NCBI GenBank assembly: GCA_023487095.1
Contig: JAMDEL010000027.1
Span: forward strand, 1 to 15,208
Origin: Patescibacteria group bacterium
GTDB taxonomy: Bacteria > Patescibacteriota > Doudnabacteria > UBA920
DNA: 15,208 bases
Direction of reading: 5' to 3'
Shown here: piece after piece, positions 1 to 7,508 of the stretch
Position numbering within the stretch: position 1 is the first letter of the stretch
How the letters are laid out: every line of letters begins with the position of its first letter
The notes under the pieces: generated by a model
Told to the model about the DNA's origin: nothing
Databases searched by the model: none
What the model saw: the letters and a program-made list of their open reading frames with translations, nothing else
Program-made: the position numbers and the translations under genes

Positions 1-479
1 GGAAAGTCCAATTGGTGGTCGGTCGCCCCAAGTTTTACGAATAAGTCAAAAGTTTTGTTCAGGGTTTCGTCAGGCGCAGCGCCGTCCTTGTCCACTTTGT
101 TTATAACTACAATTGCCCTGTGTCCGAGCTGGAGAGCTTTTTTCAAAACGAACTTGGTCTGCGGCATAGGGCCTTCCTTGGCATCCACCAAAAGCAGAAC
201 GCCATCCGCCATTTTTAAGGTTCTTTCAACTTCGCCGCCAAAGTCCGCGTGGCCAGGAGTGTCAACGATGTTGATTTTTATACCCTCGTATACTAAAGAG
301 GCATTTTTGGCCTTAATGGTGATGCCGCGTTCCCGTTCCAAGTCCATGCTGTCCATTATCAAATCCGCCCCTTCGTCTTTTACCGCATGGGTTTGTTTAA
401 GCATGGCATCCACGAGCGTGGTTTTGCCGTGGTCAACGTGCGCGATAATTGCTATGTTTCTGATGTTTTCTCTTTTCAT
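1..479 (-). CDS. typA: Translational GTPase TypA/BipA (5' part, cut by left edge)
   Basis: Ribosome-associated GTPase of the EF-G/LepA superfamily, involved in 50S assembly and stress or cold adaptation in other bacteria. Only the first 159 codons are present; the rest lies beyond position 1. The G domain is intact: G1 AHVDHGKT at residues 13-20, the switch I region RERGIT at 49-54, G3 DTPGHADF at 73-80 and G4 NKVD at 127-130. The stretches MDSMDLERERGIT and DTPGHADFGGEVER are diagnostic for TypA rather than LepA or EF-G. The start is the ATG at 479-477, placing the G1 motif at the usual distance from the N terminus. A weak AAAAGG lies 6 nt upstream. The gene is transcribed away from the AI-2E gene, with its own promoter at 550-578. 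Family assignment is very secure. Confidence 0.94.
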   Translation of the reverse strand, partial: MKRENIRNIAIIAHVDHGKTTLVDAMLKQTHAVKDEGADLIMDSMDLERERGITIKAKNASLVYEGIKINIVDTPGHADFGGEVERTLKMADGVLLLVDAKEGPMPQTKFVLKKALQLGHRAIVVINKVDKDGAAPDETLNKTFDLFVKLGATDHQLDF

Positions 480-521
480 TCAAAACCTTTTCTTTTCTGA
501 CTTTATAAAATCTAATTAAAA

Positions 522-541
522 CTGCCCAAATGCCCGGGCAG
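522..541 (-). promoter_or_regulatory. Hairpin in the typA 5' leader
   Basis: On the minus strand CTGCCC and GGGCAG can pair around an 8-nt loop. The left part also contains the alternative palindrome TGCCCGGGCA, and TTTTAATT follows the hairpin. It sits just downstream of the predicted transcription start and about 43 nt before the typA start codon. It could be an attenuator-like structure, an mRNA-stabilising leader hairpin, or chance. The U-tract is short, so I do not call it a terminator. Confidence 0.35.
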
Positions 542-549
542 ACTTTGTC

Positions 550-578
550 ATTTTACTGAAAATTTTAAAAAAAGTCAA
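550..578 (-). promoter_or_regulatory. Sigma70-type promoter for typA
   Basis: Read on the minus strand, the -35 box TTGACT (578-573) is followed after exactly 17 nt by the -10 box TAAAAT (555-550). Both boxes match the consensus at five of six positions, and the spacing is optimal. Transcription would start near 543, giving a leader of about 64 nt that contains the hairpin at 522-541. The -35 box lies just beside the oppositely oriented extended -10 box of the AI-2E gene (583-591), so the two promoters probably compete for polymerase. Confidence 0.68.
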
Positions 579-582
579 CCTC

Positions 583-591
583 TGGTATAAT
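583..591 (+). promoter_or_regulatory. Extended -10 promoter for the AI-2E gene
   Basis: TGGTATAAT is a perfect extended -10 element (TGn plus TATAAT). No good -35 box lies 16-18 nt upstream, as is common for extended -10 promoters. The predicted start is near 598, leaving a leader of about 18 nt without a Shine-Dalgarno sequence. The same 11-mer, TCTGGTATAAT, occurs again at 10152-10162 before another gene. Confidence 0.55.
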
Positions 592-616
592 GTAATATAG
601 AATAACCAATAAATCT

Positions 617-1654
617 ATGGACACAAAAAAACTGGAAAGCATAGGGTTTTATATCTTTTTTGGCCTGGTCGGCTTGGTAATCGCAATTATGTGGTGGCCT
701 TTTTGGCAGATTTTGGCCTTAGCTGCAATTGTTGCGGTTTTGTTTTCACCCATATATAAACGCATTGACCAGGAGCTAAAAAAGCCAAACCTTTCCGCTT
801 TCATAACCATTTTCCTGGTAATGGGAATAATCGTGGTGCCCATGTGGTTTGTCGGACAAATGCTGTTTAACGAGCTGGTAGATGTCTATAACAAATTCCG
901 GATGGGTGAACTGTCTTTTTCCCAGGCCGCTCTTTACAGCCGAGTACCGGCTGAATGGCATCCTTTGCTTAAGACCCTGGGCAACGACACGGCCGCCATG
1001 TTCTCCCAGTTCACTTCCAGCACCTACGCATTTGTCCAGCAGATGCTCTCCAACCTGGCCGCATTCTTCCTTTCCATGTTTATGCTGGTCTTCCTGACTT
1101 TCTTTATGCTCAGGGACGGCCAGAAAATCAAGGCCACCCTGGCGGATTTGTCTTTCTTACCCGAACAGTATGGGCGCAGCTTGGTCGTGAAAGTGGAAGA
1201 ATCCATTTCCGGCGTGCTTAAGGGTTCGTTTGTAATTGCTCTAATCCAGGGCACTGCCGGAATAATTGGTTTTTGGATTTTCGGCCTGCCCCAGCCCTTG
1301 CTTTGGGGCGCGGCAACCGTGGTTTCCTCCATGGTGCCAAATGTGGGTACGTCGCTGGTTTTAATTCCCGCGGTCGCATATTTGTTTTTTACCGGACACA
1401 ACCCCCAGGCCATTGGCTTGGCCATTTGGGGCGCTTTGGTAGTGGGAGTGGTAGATAACCTGATTTGGCCGAAACTGGCTTCAAAAAATTTAAAAATGCA
1501 TCCGGTGCTGGCTCTGTTGGCCGTGGTGGGCGGTTTGCAGGTTTTTGGCTTTTTGGGTTTTTTGTTTGGCCCGATCATCATGTCTATTTTTATTGCCTTG
1601 GTTGATATTTACCGTTTTGATTTGAGAGGCAAGAGCGGACAGCAAGCAAAATAA
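617..1654 (+). CDS. AI-2E family transporter (PerM/TqsA/YdiK-like)
   Basis: Polytopic inner-membrane protein of the AI-2E exporter superfamily (PF01594). Family members have been linked to autoinducer-2 export or to Na+/H+ antiport, but substrates are mostly unknown, and nothing here shows one. The 345-residue length is typical. Paired hydrophobic helices occupy residues ~10-45, a third lies at ~58-85, a soluble segment follows at ~90-140, and the C-terminal half carries the helix-rich core. Family signatures are visible there: PNVG, then VDNLIWPKL, then GGLQVFGFLGFLFGP near the end. The start is the first in-frame ATG after a well-placed promoter; there is no Shine-Dalgarno sequence. It is first in the plus-strand series and is separated from the ATPase by a 50-nt gap that holds a hairpin. 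Confidence 0.88.
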   Translation: MDTKKLESIGFYIFFGLVGLVIAIMWWPFWQILALAAIVAVLFSPIYKRIDQELKKPNLSAFITIFLVMGIIVVPMWFVGQMLFNELVDVYNKFRMGELSFSQAALYSRVPAEWHPLLKTLGNDTAAMFSQFTSSTYAFVQQMLSNLAAFFLSMFMLVFLTFFMLRDGQKIKATLADLSFLPEQYGRSLVVKVEESISGVLKGSFVIALIQGTAGIIGFWIFGLPQPLLWGAATVVSSMVPNVGTSLVLIPAVAYLFFTGHNPQAIGLAIWGALVVGVVDNLIWPKLASKNLKMHPVLALLAVVGGLQVFGFLGFLFGPIIMSIFIALVDIYRFDLRGKSGQQAK

Positions 1655-1662
1655 ACATTATT

Positions 1663-1699
1663 AGGCTTAAGGCCTCTGGCCTAGAGCCTTTCGGTTTTT
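1663..1699 (+). terminator. Possible leaky terminator between AI-2E gene and P-type ATPase
   Basis: A 12-bp stem (1663-1674 with 1678-1689, one A-A mismatch, one G-T wobble, 3-nt loop) is followed by TTCGG and then a five-T run (1695-1699). It starts 8 nt after the AI-2E stop codon and ends just before the ATPase ATG. The broken U-tract suggests partial termination, or an RNA-processing or stability element, rather than a full stop. I see no new promoter between it and the ATPase gene. Confidence 0.42.
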
Positions 1700-1704
1700 A
1701 CAGC

Positions 1705-4377
1705 ATGCGTTGGTATCAATTTAGCAAAACCCAGATTGCTGCGGAGTTGGGCACGAGTTTGGATACGGGCTTAACCCGTGAGGAAGCCCAGGCGCGGTTT
1801 TTAAAAAACGGGCCTAATACTTTGCCGGAGAGCGAGCCTGAAAGCTGGCTGGAAATTTTTTTCAGCCAGTTCCGAAGCCCGCTTATTTATATTTTGCTGT
1901 TTTGCGCGGCCGTGGTCTACTGGCTCGGCGAAGTGGCCGATGCGAGCATTATCGTGGTGGTGGTTTTTAGCAATGCGCTTATTGGCGCAATCCAGGAAGG
2001 CAAGTCCAATCGGGTCTTAAGGAGTCTTAAAAAACTGACCCAGGCCGAAGCCGAAGTGTTAAGGGGCGGTGCCGAGCAGATTATCCCCGAAAGCGAAGTG
2101 GTGGTCGGCGACCTGCTGGTACTCTCCGAAGGCCAAAAAATTGCTGCAGATTGCCGCGTAGTGTCGGCTTACAACCTGACGCTGGACGAGTCGGCTTTTA
2201 CGGGGGAGACCGGCGGGGTTTTTAAGAGAGACCAGGTCTTCAGCGAAAACGCCTTGCCGGTATCCGGACAGCGGAACATGGCCTTTAAAGGCACCAATAT
2301 CCTGACCGGCAACGGCCGGGCTTTGGTGGTGGCAACGGGTATAAACACAGAACTCGGCAAGATCAGCAAAAGCCTGCTTGAACCGGAAGAAGAAATTCCT
2401 TTGCAAAAAAATATCCGGCTGCTTTCCAGTGTGATTATCTACGCCATTATTTTTATTTCCGCCGGGTTGTTCGGCCTGGGCCTTTTGGCGGGCAAAAGCT
2501 TCAGGGAAATGTTTTCTTTGGTTGTTTCTCTGGCAGTTTCCATTATTCCGGAAGGCTTGCCTTTGGTTTTGACCGTCATTTTGGCGAGCGGGGTCTGGCG
2601 TATGAGCAAGCGGAACGCCTTGGTAAAAAAATTACAGGCCGTGGAAGCTTTGGGCCAGGCCAAGGTGATTGCCGTGGATAAAACCGGTACGATTACGCGC
2701 AATGAAATGTTGGTTAGGCAGGTTTATGCGGGGGACAGAATAATCAGCATAACCGGCGACGGCTACAAGCCGGAGGGTCGGGCACTGGTGGGTGGCGCGG
2801 ACGAGCTCCACAATCCAGACTTAAAACTTGCTGCGCTAATTGCCGGCCTTGCCAGCAAGGCCACAGTCCAGCTGGATGAAAAAACCGGGAACTATAAAGT
2901 GGCAGGCGACCCGACCGAAGCGGCGATGGCGGTTTTGGCAGAAAAGTTAAGCCAGGCCCGTGACGCGCAGCAGAAAAACTACCGGGAGGTCGGAGAAATC
3001 CCTTTTGATTACAAAAATAAATATCGGGCCGTCTTTTATGAGCATGAGGACAAGGTATTCTGCACGGTTTCGGGCGCGCCCGAGGTAATTTTAAAGCATT
3101 CCGACCACATTTTGGAAAACGGCAAAATTAAGCCGCTGACTGAAACTGAGAAAAAGCGCGCCGAAACCGTGCTGGAAGAATTTTCCACCAAAGCTTTCCG
3201 GGTGGTGGCCTTCGGTTTTAAATATCAGCCCAAAACCCACCCCTTGGATAACATTAAAGAGCTGGTCTTCGGCGGTTTTTACGGCATAGAAGACACGCTG
3301 CGGCCCGAAGCGAAACATTCCGTGGCCAAAGCCGAAAAAGAGGGTGTGAGGATTGTGATGATTACCGGGGATTTAAAGGCCACTGCCAAGGCCATTGCCA
3401 AAGAAGCCGGTATTTTTAAAGAAGGGGACATAGTTGTTACAGGCAGCGAACTGGCGGAGATGGGCGAGGACGCTTTGGCAGAAAAATTGGGCCAGGTTTC
3501 GGTCTTTGCGCGGGTCACTCCGGAAGACAAGCTTAAAATTATCAAGGCCTACAAAAAAGCGGGGATAATCATTGCCATGACCGGGGACGGCGTCAATGAT
3601 GCGCCCAGCCTTGTGGCTGCGGATTTGGGCGTGGCCATGGGCAGAATCGGCACGGAGGTGGCCAAGGAAGCCGCGGATATTGTTCTCTTGGACGACAACC
3701 TGGACAGTATTGTGGCAGCCATCAAAGAAGGCCGGGTCATGTATGAGAATATAAAAAAATCCCTGCAGTTTTTGTTTTCTACCTCAATGGGCGAATTGTT
3801 CGTTATTGTTGCGGCCTTGGTCTTTATGCTGCCCATACCTTTGACCGCGGTCCAGATTCTTTGGATGAACCTAATTACCGATTCGCTAATTGCCGCGGCT
3901 TTGGCTTTGGAAAAAGAAGAGCCGGAAAACCACCACCTGGCCAGGTCTAAGTATTTTCTTGACCGCGACACCCTGATTCACATCGTGATGGTTGCGATGA
4001 TTATGACCTTGGGCGGTTTGTATGTCTTCCATCTCTACCTGCCTTTGGGTCCTACAAAAGCCATGACTATGGCCTTAACCCTGCTCTGCATTTACCAGTG
4101 GTATAATGGCCTAAATTGCAGGTTTACCCAAAAAAGCATTTTGAACAGGCGGATTTTCAGCAATGGCTATTTATGGCTGAGCATAGCCGTAAATCTGGCT
4201 CTCCAGTTTTTGGCGGTGTATAATCCCTTTATGCAAAAAGTGCTCAAAACCACGGCTTTAAATTGGCAGGATTGGGTTATTGCCGCGGGTTTAGGCCTCT
4301 CCATAGTGATTGCGGACGAAATCAGAAAATTTTGGCTGCGGACGCATGCGGCAGCCCTGCGAAAAAAAATAATTTAA
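1705..4377 (+). CDS. Type II cation-transporting P-type ATPase (SERCA/PMCA-like)
   Basis: ATP-driven membrane cation pump, 890 residues. Domains in order: an N-terminal cation-ATPase segment (~1-55), M1-M2, the actuator domain with its TGE loop at 166-168, M3-M4 with PEGLP at 282-286, the phosphorylation motif DKTGT with Asp325, the nucleotide-binding domain, the hinge TGDGVNDAP at 626-634, and six C-terminal helices. PEGLP in M4 and MNLITD in M6 (Asn722, Thr725, Asp726) match the calcium site residues of SERCA. In M5 the usual Asn-Val-Gly-Glu reads Ser-Met-Gly-Glu (Glu697), so one ligand is altered. Ca2+ is the likeliest substrate, but Na+, K+ or Mn2+ cannot be excluded. The ATG at 1705 gives the normal family N terminus, yet no Shine-Dalgarno precedes it. 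The zwf gene starts 16 nt after its stop. Confidence 0.92.
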   Translation: MRWYQFSKTQIAAELGTSLDTGLTREEAQARFLKNGPNTLPESEPESWLEIFFSQFRSPLIYILLFCAAVVYWLGEVADASIIVVVVFSNALIGAIQEGKSNRVLRSLKKLTQAEAEVLRGGAEQIIPESEVVVGDLLVLSEGQKIAADCRVVSAYNLTLDESAFTGETGGVFKRDQVFSENALPVSGQRNMAFKGTNILTGNGRALVVATGINTELGKISKSLLEPEEEIPLQKNIRLLSSVIIYAIIFISAGLFGLGLLAGKSFREMFSLVVSLAVSIIPEGLPLVLTVILASGVWRMSKRNALVKKLQAVEALGQAKVIAVDKTGTITRNEMLVRQVYAGDRIISITGDGYKPEGRALVGGADELHNPDLKLAALIAGLASKATVQLDEKTGNYKVAGDPTEAAMAVLAEKLSQARDAQQKNYREVGEIPFDYKNKYRAVFYEHEDKVFCTVSGAPEVILKHSDHILENGKIKPLTETEKKRAETVLEEFSTKAFRVVAFGFKYQPKTHPLDNIKELVFGGFYGIEDTLRPEAKHSVAKAEKEGVRIVMITGDLKATAKAIAKEAGIFKEGDIVVTGSELAEMGEDALAEKLGQVSVFARVTPEDKLKIIKAYKKAGIIIAMTGDGVNDAPSLVAADLGVAMGRIGTEVAKEAADIVLLDDNLDSIVAAIKEGRVMYENIKKSLQFLFSTSMGELFVIVAALVFMLPIPLTAVQILWMNLITDSLIAAALALEKEEPENHHLARSKYFLDRDTLIHIVMVAMIMTLGGLYVFHLYLPLGPTKAMTMALTLLCIYQWYNGLNCRFTQKSILNRRIFSNGYLWLSIAVNLALQFLAVYNPFMQKVLKTTALNWQDWVIAAGLGLSIVIADEIRKFWLRTHAAALRKKII

Positions 4378-4393
4378 CCGGATTGAAAAATAT

Positions 4394-5860
4394 ATGCCCG
4401 GAAAGTCTAAAGTCCATCAAATTGACCGAATCTTGCCGCCGACAATTTTAACGATTTTCGGGGCGACCGGCGATCTTTCGGCCAACTATCTTTTGCCCGC
4501 TCTTTACCATATGCACGCCCACAATCTTCTGCCCGAAGACTTCCGCCTGGTCTGCGTAGGGCGCAGGGATTTTACCTCGGAAGAATACCTGGATTTTATT
4601 GCCAAAAAATCCAAAGGCCTTAAGGAACTGAATAAGCCCGCGAATAAGAAGAAATTTTTAAAGCACCTGATTTATTTCAAGGGCGATTTTGACCATCCGG
4701 AAAGCTTTAAGGCGCTGGCAGAAATTTTGTCGGATAAAGACATAAACAGCCAGCACGCCTGTTATAACCGGCTGTACTATTTTGCCACCAGTCCGGAACT
4801 TTTTGTAACCATTGCCCAAATTTTGAAATCCGCCAATCTCCTGGTGAGCTGTGCCGGACACGACCGGAAAATCCGCGTGCTAGTGGAAAAACCCTTTGGC
4901 GCCAACCTGGTTTCCGCCCAGGCCCTAAACAGCCTGCTGCTTAAGTTTTTTTCGGAAGACCAAATTTACCGCATAGACCATTACCAAGGCAAGGAAACCG
5001 TACAGAATTTGATTGTCGCGCGTTTTGCCAACAGTTTGTTTGAGCCGCTGTGGAATAAGGAAAATATTGACCATGTGGAAATTAGCGTGCTCTACGATGA
5101 CACCGTGGGCCACCGGGCTGAGTTTTATGACCACGCCGGGGCCTTAAGGGATATTGTCCAGAACCATGCGCTCATGATGCTCTCGCTGATTGCCATGAAT
5201 GAACCTAGGGAGCTGGTTACCGAAGATATCCGCCAGGAGAAGTTTAATGTGCTTAGAGCCCTAAGGCCGTATGACAAACCCTCCATACAAACCCACGTAG
5301 TTAGGGCCCAGTACGAGGGCTATGCGCATGAGCTGGGCCGGCAGAGCAGCACCGAAACCTATGTTGCGCTCAAGGCGTTTGTGGACAACGAGCGCTGGCA
5401 GGATGTTCCGTTTTATATTAGGACAGGCAAGGCTTTAAAAGACAAAATTACGGAAATCTCCATTCATTTTAAAGAATTACCCCGCTGCTTGTTTAGGGGC
5501 TGCGCGGCAAACGTACTGACTTTCCGGATTCAACCGGATGAATCCGTGGCGTTGCAGATTAACAACAAGATTCCGGGTTTTGGCATTGAGCTGCACCAAA
5601 GCAAATTGGATTTTAGCTTCAACAAGGCCTTTAGGGGCGAAATCCCTTCTGCCTACGAACGCCTGCTCTTGGATTTTATTGAGGGTGACCAAAGGCTGTT
5701 TATACGGAGCGATGAAATTGAGGCTTCCTGGAAGTTTATAGATTCTGTCCAGGACAACTGGAGCGATTTGCCCATGTTTGAGTATAAAAAGAAAACCGAG
5801 GGCCCGCGCCAGGCAGATGAGTTTATAGCCAAAGACCTAAAGAGGTGGTGGACACGGTAG
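4394..5860 (+). CDS. zwf: Glucose-6-phosphate 1-dehydrogenase
   Basis: Oxidises glucose 6-phosphate to 6-phosphogluconolactone with NAD(P)+, the first step of the oxidative pentose phosphate pathway. At 488 residues it is of normal length. The Rossmann motif GATGDL is at 23-28, the Arg-Arg pair after the second strand (GRRDF) suggests NADP+ use, the substrate motif RIDHYQGKET starts at Arg193 (His196), the catalytic His258 lies in RDIVQNH, and RTGKAL is present further on. Odd point: after GATGDL the family normally has a basic stretch ending in a conserved Lys (Lys21 in the Leuconostoc enzyme, a substrate-binding residue). Here the sequence is Ser-Ala-Asn-Tyr, with Tyr32 at that position. 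The gene follows the ATPase by 16 nt, without a clear Shine-Dalgarno, and precedes gnd by 57 nt, so co-transcription is likely. Confidence 0.95.
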   Translation: MPGKSKVHQIDRILPPTILTIFGATGDLSANYLLPALYHMHAHNLLPEDFRLVCVGRRDFTSEEYLDFIAKKSKGLKELNKPANKKKFLKHLIYFKGDFDHPESFKALAEILSDKDINSQHACYNRLYYFATSPELFVTIAQILKSANLLVSCAGHDRKIRVLVEKPFGANLVSAQALNSLLLKFFSEDQIYRIDHYQGKETVQNLIVARFANSLFEPLWNKENIDHVEISVLYDDTVGHRAEFYDHAGALRDIVQNHALMMLSLIAMNEPRELVTEDIRQEKFNVLRALRPYDKPSIQTHVVRAQYEGYAHELGRQSSTETYVALKAFVDNERWQDVPFYIRTGKALKDKITEISIHFKELPRCLFRGCAANVLTFRIQPDESVALQINNKIPGFGIELHQSKLDFSFNKAFRGEIPSAYERLLLDFIEGDQRLFIRSDEIEASWKFIDSVQDNWSDLPMFEYKKKTEGPRQADEFIAKDLKRWWTR

Positions 5861-5917
5861 AATCACATTGCTGGACAAAGTAATTTAGATTTAAGCTTAA
5901 AGTTAAAAGAAAAAATT

Positions 5918-6847
5918 ATGCAAGTTGCAATTTTGGGTCTTGGAAAAATGGGTTCGCAGATTGCGCGCCGACTTCATAAATTTAATCCGACTGGAACGTC
6001 GGAGAACAGTTTTGAGGTGCTTGCCTGGAATCGGAGCGAGGGGCCCAGGGAGGAGGTGGCAAAAGCCGGCGTGAAGACTTATGGCGAAGTAACGGCGCTG
6101 GTTTCAGACATGAAAGGGAGTCCCAGGATTTTTTGGCTCATGCTTTTTGATAAGATTACGGGTGAGTTTTTGGAAAAACAGCTTTTGCCGCATTTAAAGC
6201 CGGGCGATATTGTCATTGACGGCGGCAATTCCTTTTATAAGGAATCCATGAAGCGGGCTCAAATGCTTAAAGAGCAAGGCGTGGAGTTTTTTGACTGCGG
6301 CACTTCCGGCGGCGTCTGGGGAGAAGCTAACGGCTTTGCGCTTATGGTGGGCGGGCCCAAAGAATTCTGGCCGAAAGTTGAGCCAATTTTTAAAGCTCTG
6401 TCCGCAGGCCAGAACTACGGGCTTATGGGCAAGGCCGGCGCAGGGCATTTTGTGAAAATGGTTCACAACGGCATTGAATACGGCATGATGGAGGCCATTG
6501 CTGAAGGCTACGCTGTCTTGAAGGCCAGCGAGTTTGATTTAAATTTAGGCGAAGTGACCAAGATTTACCAAGAAGGCTCGGTTATCCGTTCCTGGCTTAT
6601 AGATTTGACGCGCAATATTTTTGAGCACGAAGATGTGGTGGGCACTTCCGGGGTCATAGGCATGATGGGCGAAGGGGAGTGGACTATTGAGGCCGGCCAT
6701 GAGTTGGGGGTGGATGTCAGGGTTTTGGAAGACGCGGTCAATGTGCGCAAGGAATCCACAGACCCTAAAAATCGGGAAAAATTTTCCAACAAAATTGTGG
6801 CGTTAATGCGCAAGCAGTTTGGCGGCCATGGCATCCAGAAAAAATAA
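5918..6847 (+). CDS. gnd: 6-Phosphogluconate dehydrogenase, short form
   Basis: Decarboxylating oxidation of 6-phosphogluconate to ribulose 5-phosphate, the step that follows zwf and lactone hydrolysis. The nucleotide motif GLGKMG is at 7-12. AWNRS (36-40) has Asn-Arg-Ser after the second strand, as in NADP+-dependent enzymes. Catalytic and substrate motifs are intact: GGNS at 102-105, TSGG at 129-132, and GHFVKMVHNGIEYG with Lys180, His183, Asn184 and Glu187. At 309 residues it is the compact type, with a much shorter C-terminal helical domain than the ~470-residue E. coli enzyme. This is a known natural class (GndA/YqeC type), not a truncation. An A-rich leader precedes the ATG, with only a weak purine tract as ribosome site. 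The 3' end overlaps the next gene by 20 nt. Confidence 0.94.
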   Translation: MQVAILGLGKMGSQIARRLHKFNPTGTSENSFEVLAWNRSEGPREEVAKAGVKTYGEVTALVSDMKGSPRIFWLMLFDKITGEFLEKQLLPHLKPGDIVIDGGNSFYKESMKRAQMLKEQGVEFFDCGTSGGVWGEANGFALMVGGPKEFWPKVEPIFKALSAGQNYGLMGKAGAGHFVKMVHNGIEYGMMEAIAEGYAVLKASEFDLNLGEVTKIYQEGSVIRSWLIDLTRNIFEHEDVVGTSGVIGMMGEGEWTIEAGHELGVDVRVLEDAVNVRKESTDPKNREKFSNKIVALMRKQFGGHGIQKK

Positions 6848-7457
6848 CTACTCTGCGGAAGAAGTAAAGATTTTCAAACGCCTGGTTTCGCCGTCCAAAA
6901 TCCAGGATTTTCTTAATGGCCTGAGGTTCAATTTTGAGACAAGGGGCGAAACCTGCCAGTCGCCCAGGCGGGTCTTGAAAAGAGGCGCTGCTCACTGCAT
7001 GGAAGGGGCAATGCTCGCAGCTGCCATCTTGGAATTTCACGGCCACAAACCCCTGGTGATGGACTTAAAGGCAGCCAGCCGTGATTTTGACCATGTGGTG
7101 GCTTTGTTCAGGGCAGGGGGGTCATGGGGGGCAATTTCCAAAACCAATCACGGGGTGCTCCGGTACCGCGAACCGATATATAAAACTTTGCGCGAACTTG
7201 CCCTGTCTTACTTCCATGAATATTTTGATGATCAGGGCAGAAAGAACTTGCGCGGCTACTCTATCCCTTTTAATCTAAACCGTTTTAATTCTCTATCCTG
7301 GCGCATTTCGGACGAGGAGCTGTTTGAGATCCCCGCAGCCCTGGATGACAGCCGGCATTCTCCTTTGCTCAACCTAAGGCAAATCCGTCAGCTACGCAAA
7401 GCTGATGCCATAGAGATTGCTACTGGCAAGCTCGTGGAATATAAAAAACCCCGCTAA
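6828..7457 (+). CDS. Uncharacterised transglutaminase-like (papain-fold) protein
   Basis: A 209-residue, apparently soluble protein with no signal peptide or membrane helix. The block from AAHCMEGA to DFDHVVALF (Cys57, His90) followed by WGAISKTN resembles the Cys-His-acid core of bacterial transglutaminase-like proteins. In those, a Cys starts a helix and a His sits on a following strand. The third residue is unclear, because the usual Asp is replaced by Ser/Lys/Asn. REPIYKTLRELALSYFHEYF and the C-terminal half belong to a conserved family I recognise only as hypothetical. Substrate and role are unknown. I chose the ATG at 6828 over a TTG at 6819 because ATG is stronger; both overlap gnd, so translational coupling is likely. 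The last codons form the left stem of the terminator at 7444-7472. Confidence 0.66.
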   Translation: MASRKNNYSAEEVKIFKRLVSPSKIQDFLNGLRFNFETRGETCQSPRRVLKRGAAHCMEGAMLAAAILEFHGHKPLVMDLKAASRDFDHVVALFRAGGSWGAISKTNHGVLRYREPIYKTLRELALSYFHEYFDDQGRKNLRGYSIPFNLNRFNSLSWRISDEELFEIPAALDDSRHSPLLNLRQIRQLRKADAIEIATGKLVEYKKPR

Positions 7458-7472
7458 ACCCGCGGGGTTTTT
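7444..7472 (+). terminator. Intrinsic terminator closing the zwf-gnd series
   Basis: An 11-bp perfect stem (AAAAACCCCGC at 7444-7454 with GCGGGGTTTTT at 7462-7472) encloses a 7-nt loop and ends in a run of five T. The left arm encodes the last residues of the transglutaminase-like protein and the stop codon lies in the loop, so the terminator is embedded in the gene end. The A-rich left arm also makes it plausible in the reverse direction. The csoR promoter begins 7 nt later, so the terminator insulates the copper operon. Confidence 0.85.
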
Positions 7473-7478
7473 AAAAAT

Positions 7479-7508
7479 TTGACAAAGCTTTTGGCCGCCT
7501 GTTACTAT
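7479..7508 (+). promoter_or_regulatory. Promoter of the csoR-copA operon
   Basis: A perfect -35 box TTGACA (7479-7484), an 18-nt spacer and the -10 box TACTAT (7503-7508) with an upstream TGt (extended -10) form a strong promoter. The -10 box overlaps the left end of the CsoR operator at 7507-7527, so a bound repressor would block polymerase. Transcription would start near 7515, inside the operator, giving a ~31-nt leader. Confidence 0.8.

Noticed and set aside
55..519. Open frame of 154 codons on the plus strand
   Set aside because: It is antisense to typA, whose protein matches its family residue by residue; the plus-strand translation has no recognisable motif.
6819..6827. TTG start three codons upstream for the transglutaminase-like gene
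   Set aside because: Rare start codon without a better ribosome site; the ATG at 6828 is preferred, though this is not proven.
5918..6847. Truncated or frameshifted gnd because of its 309-residue length
   Set aside because: All catalytic residues are present and the short class of 6-phosphogluconate dehydrogenase is natural; no remnant of a long C terminus is seen downstream.
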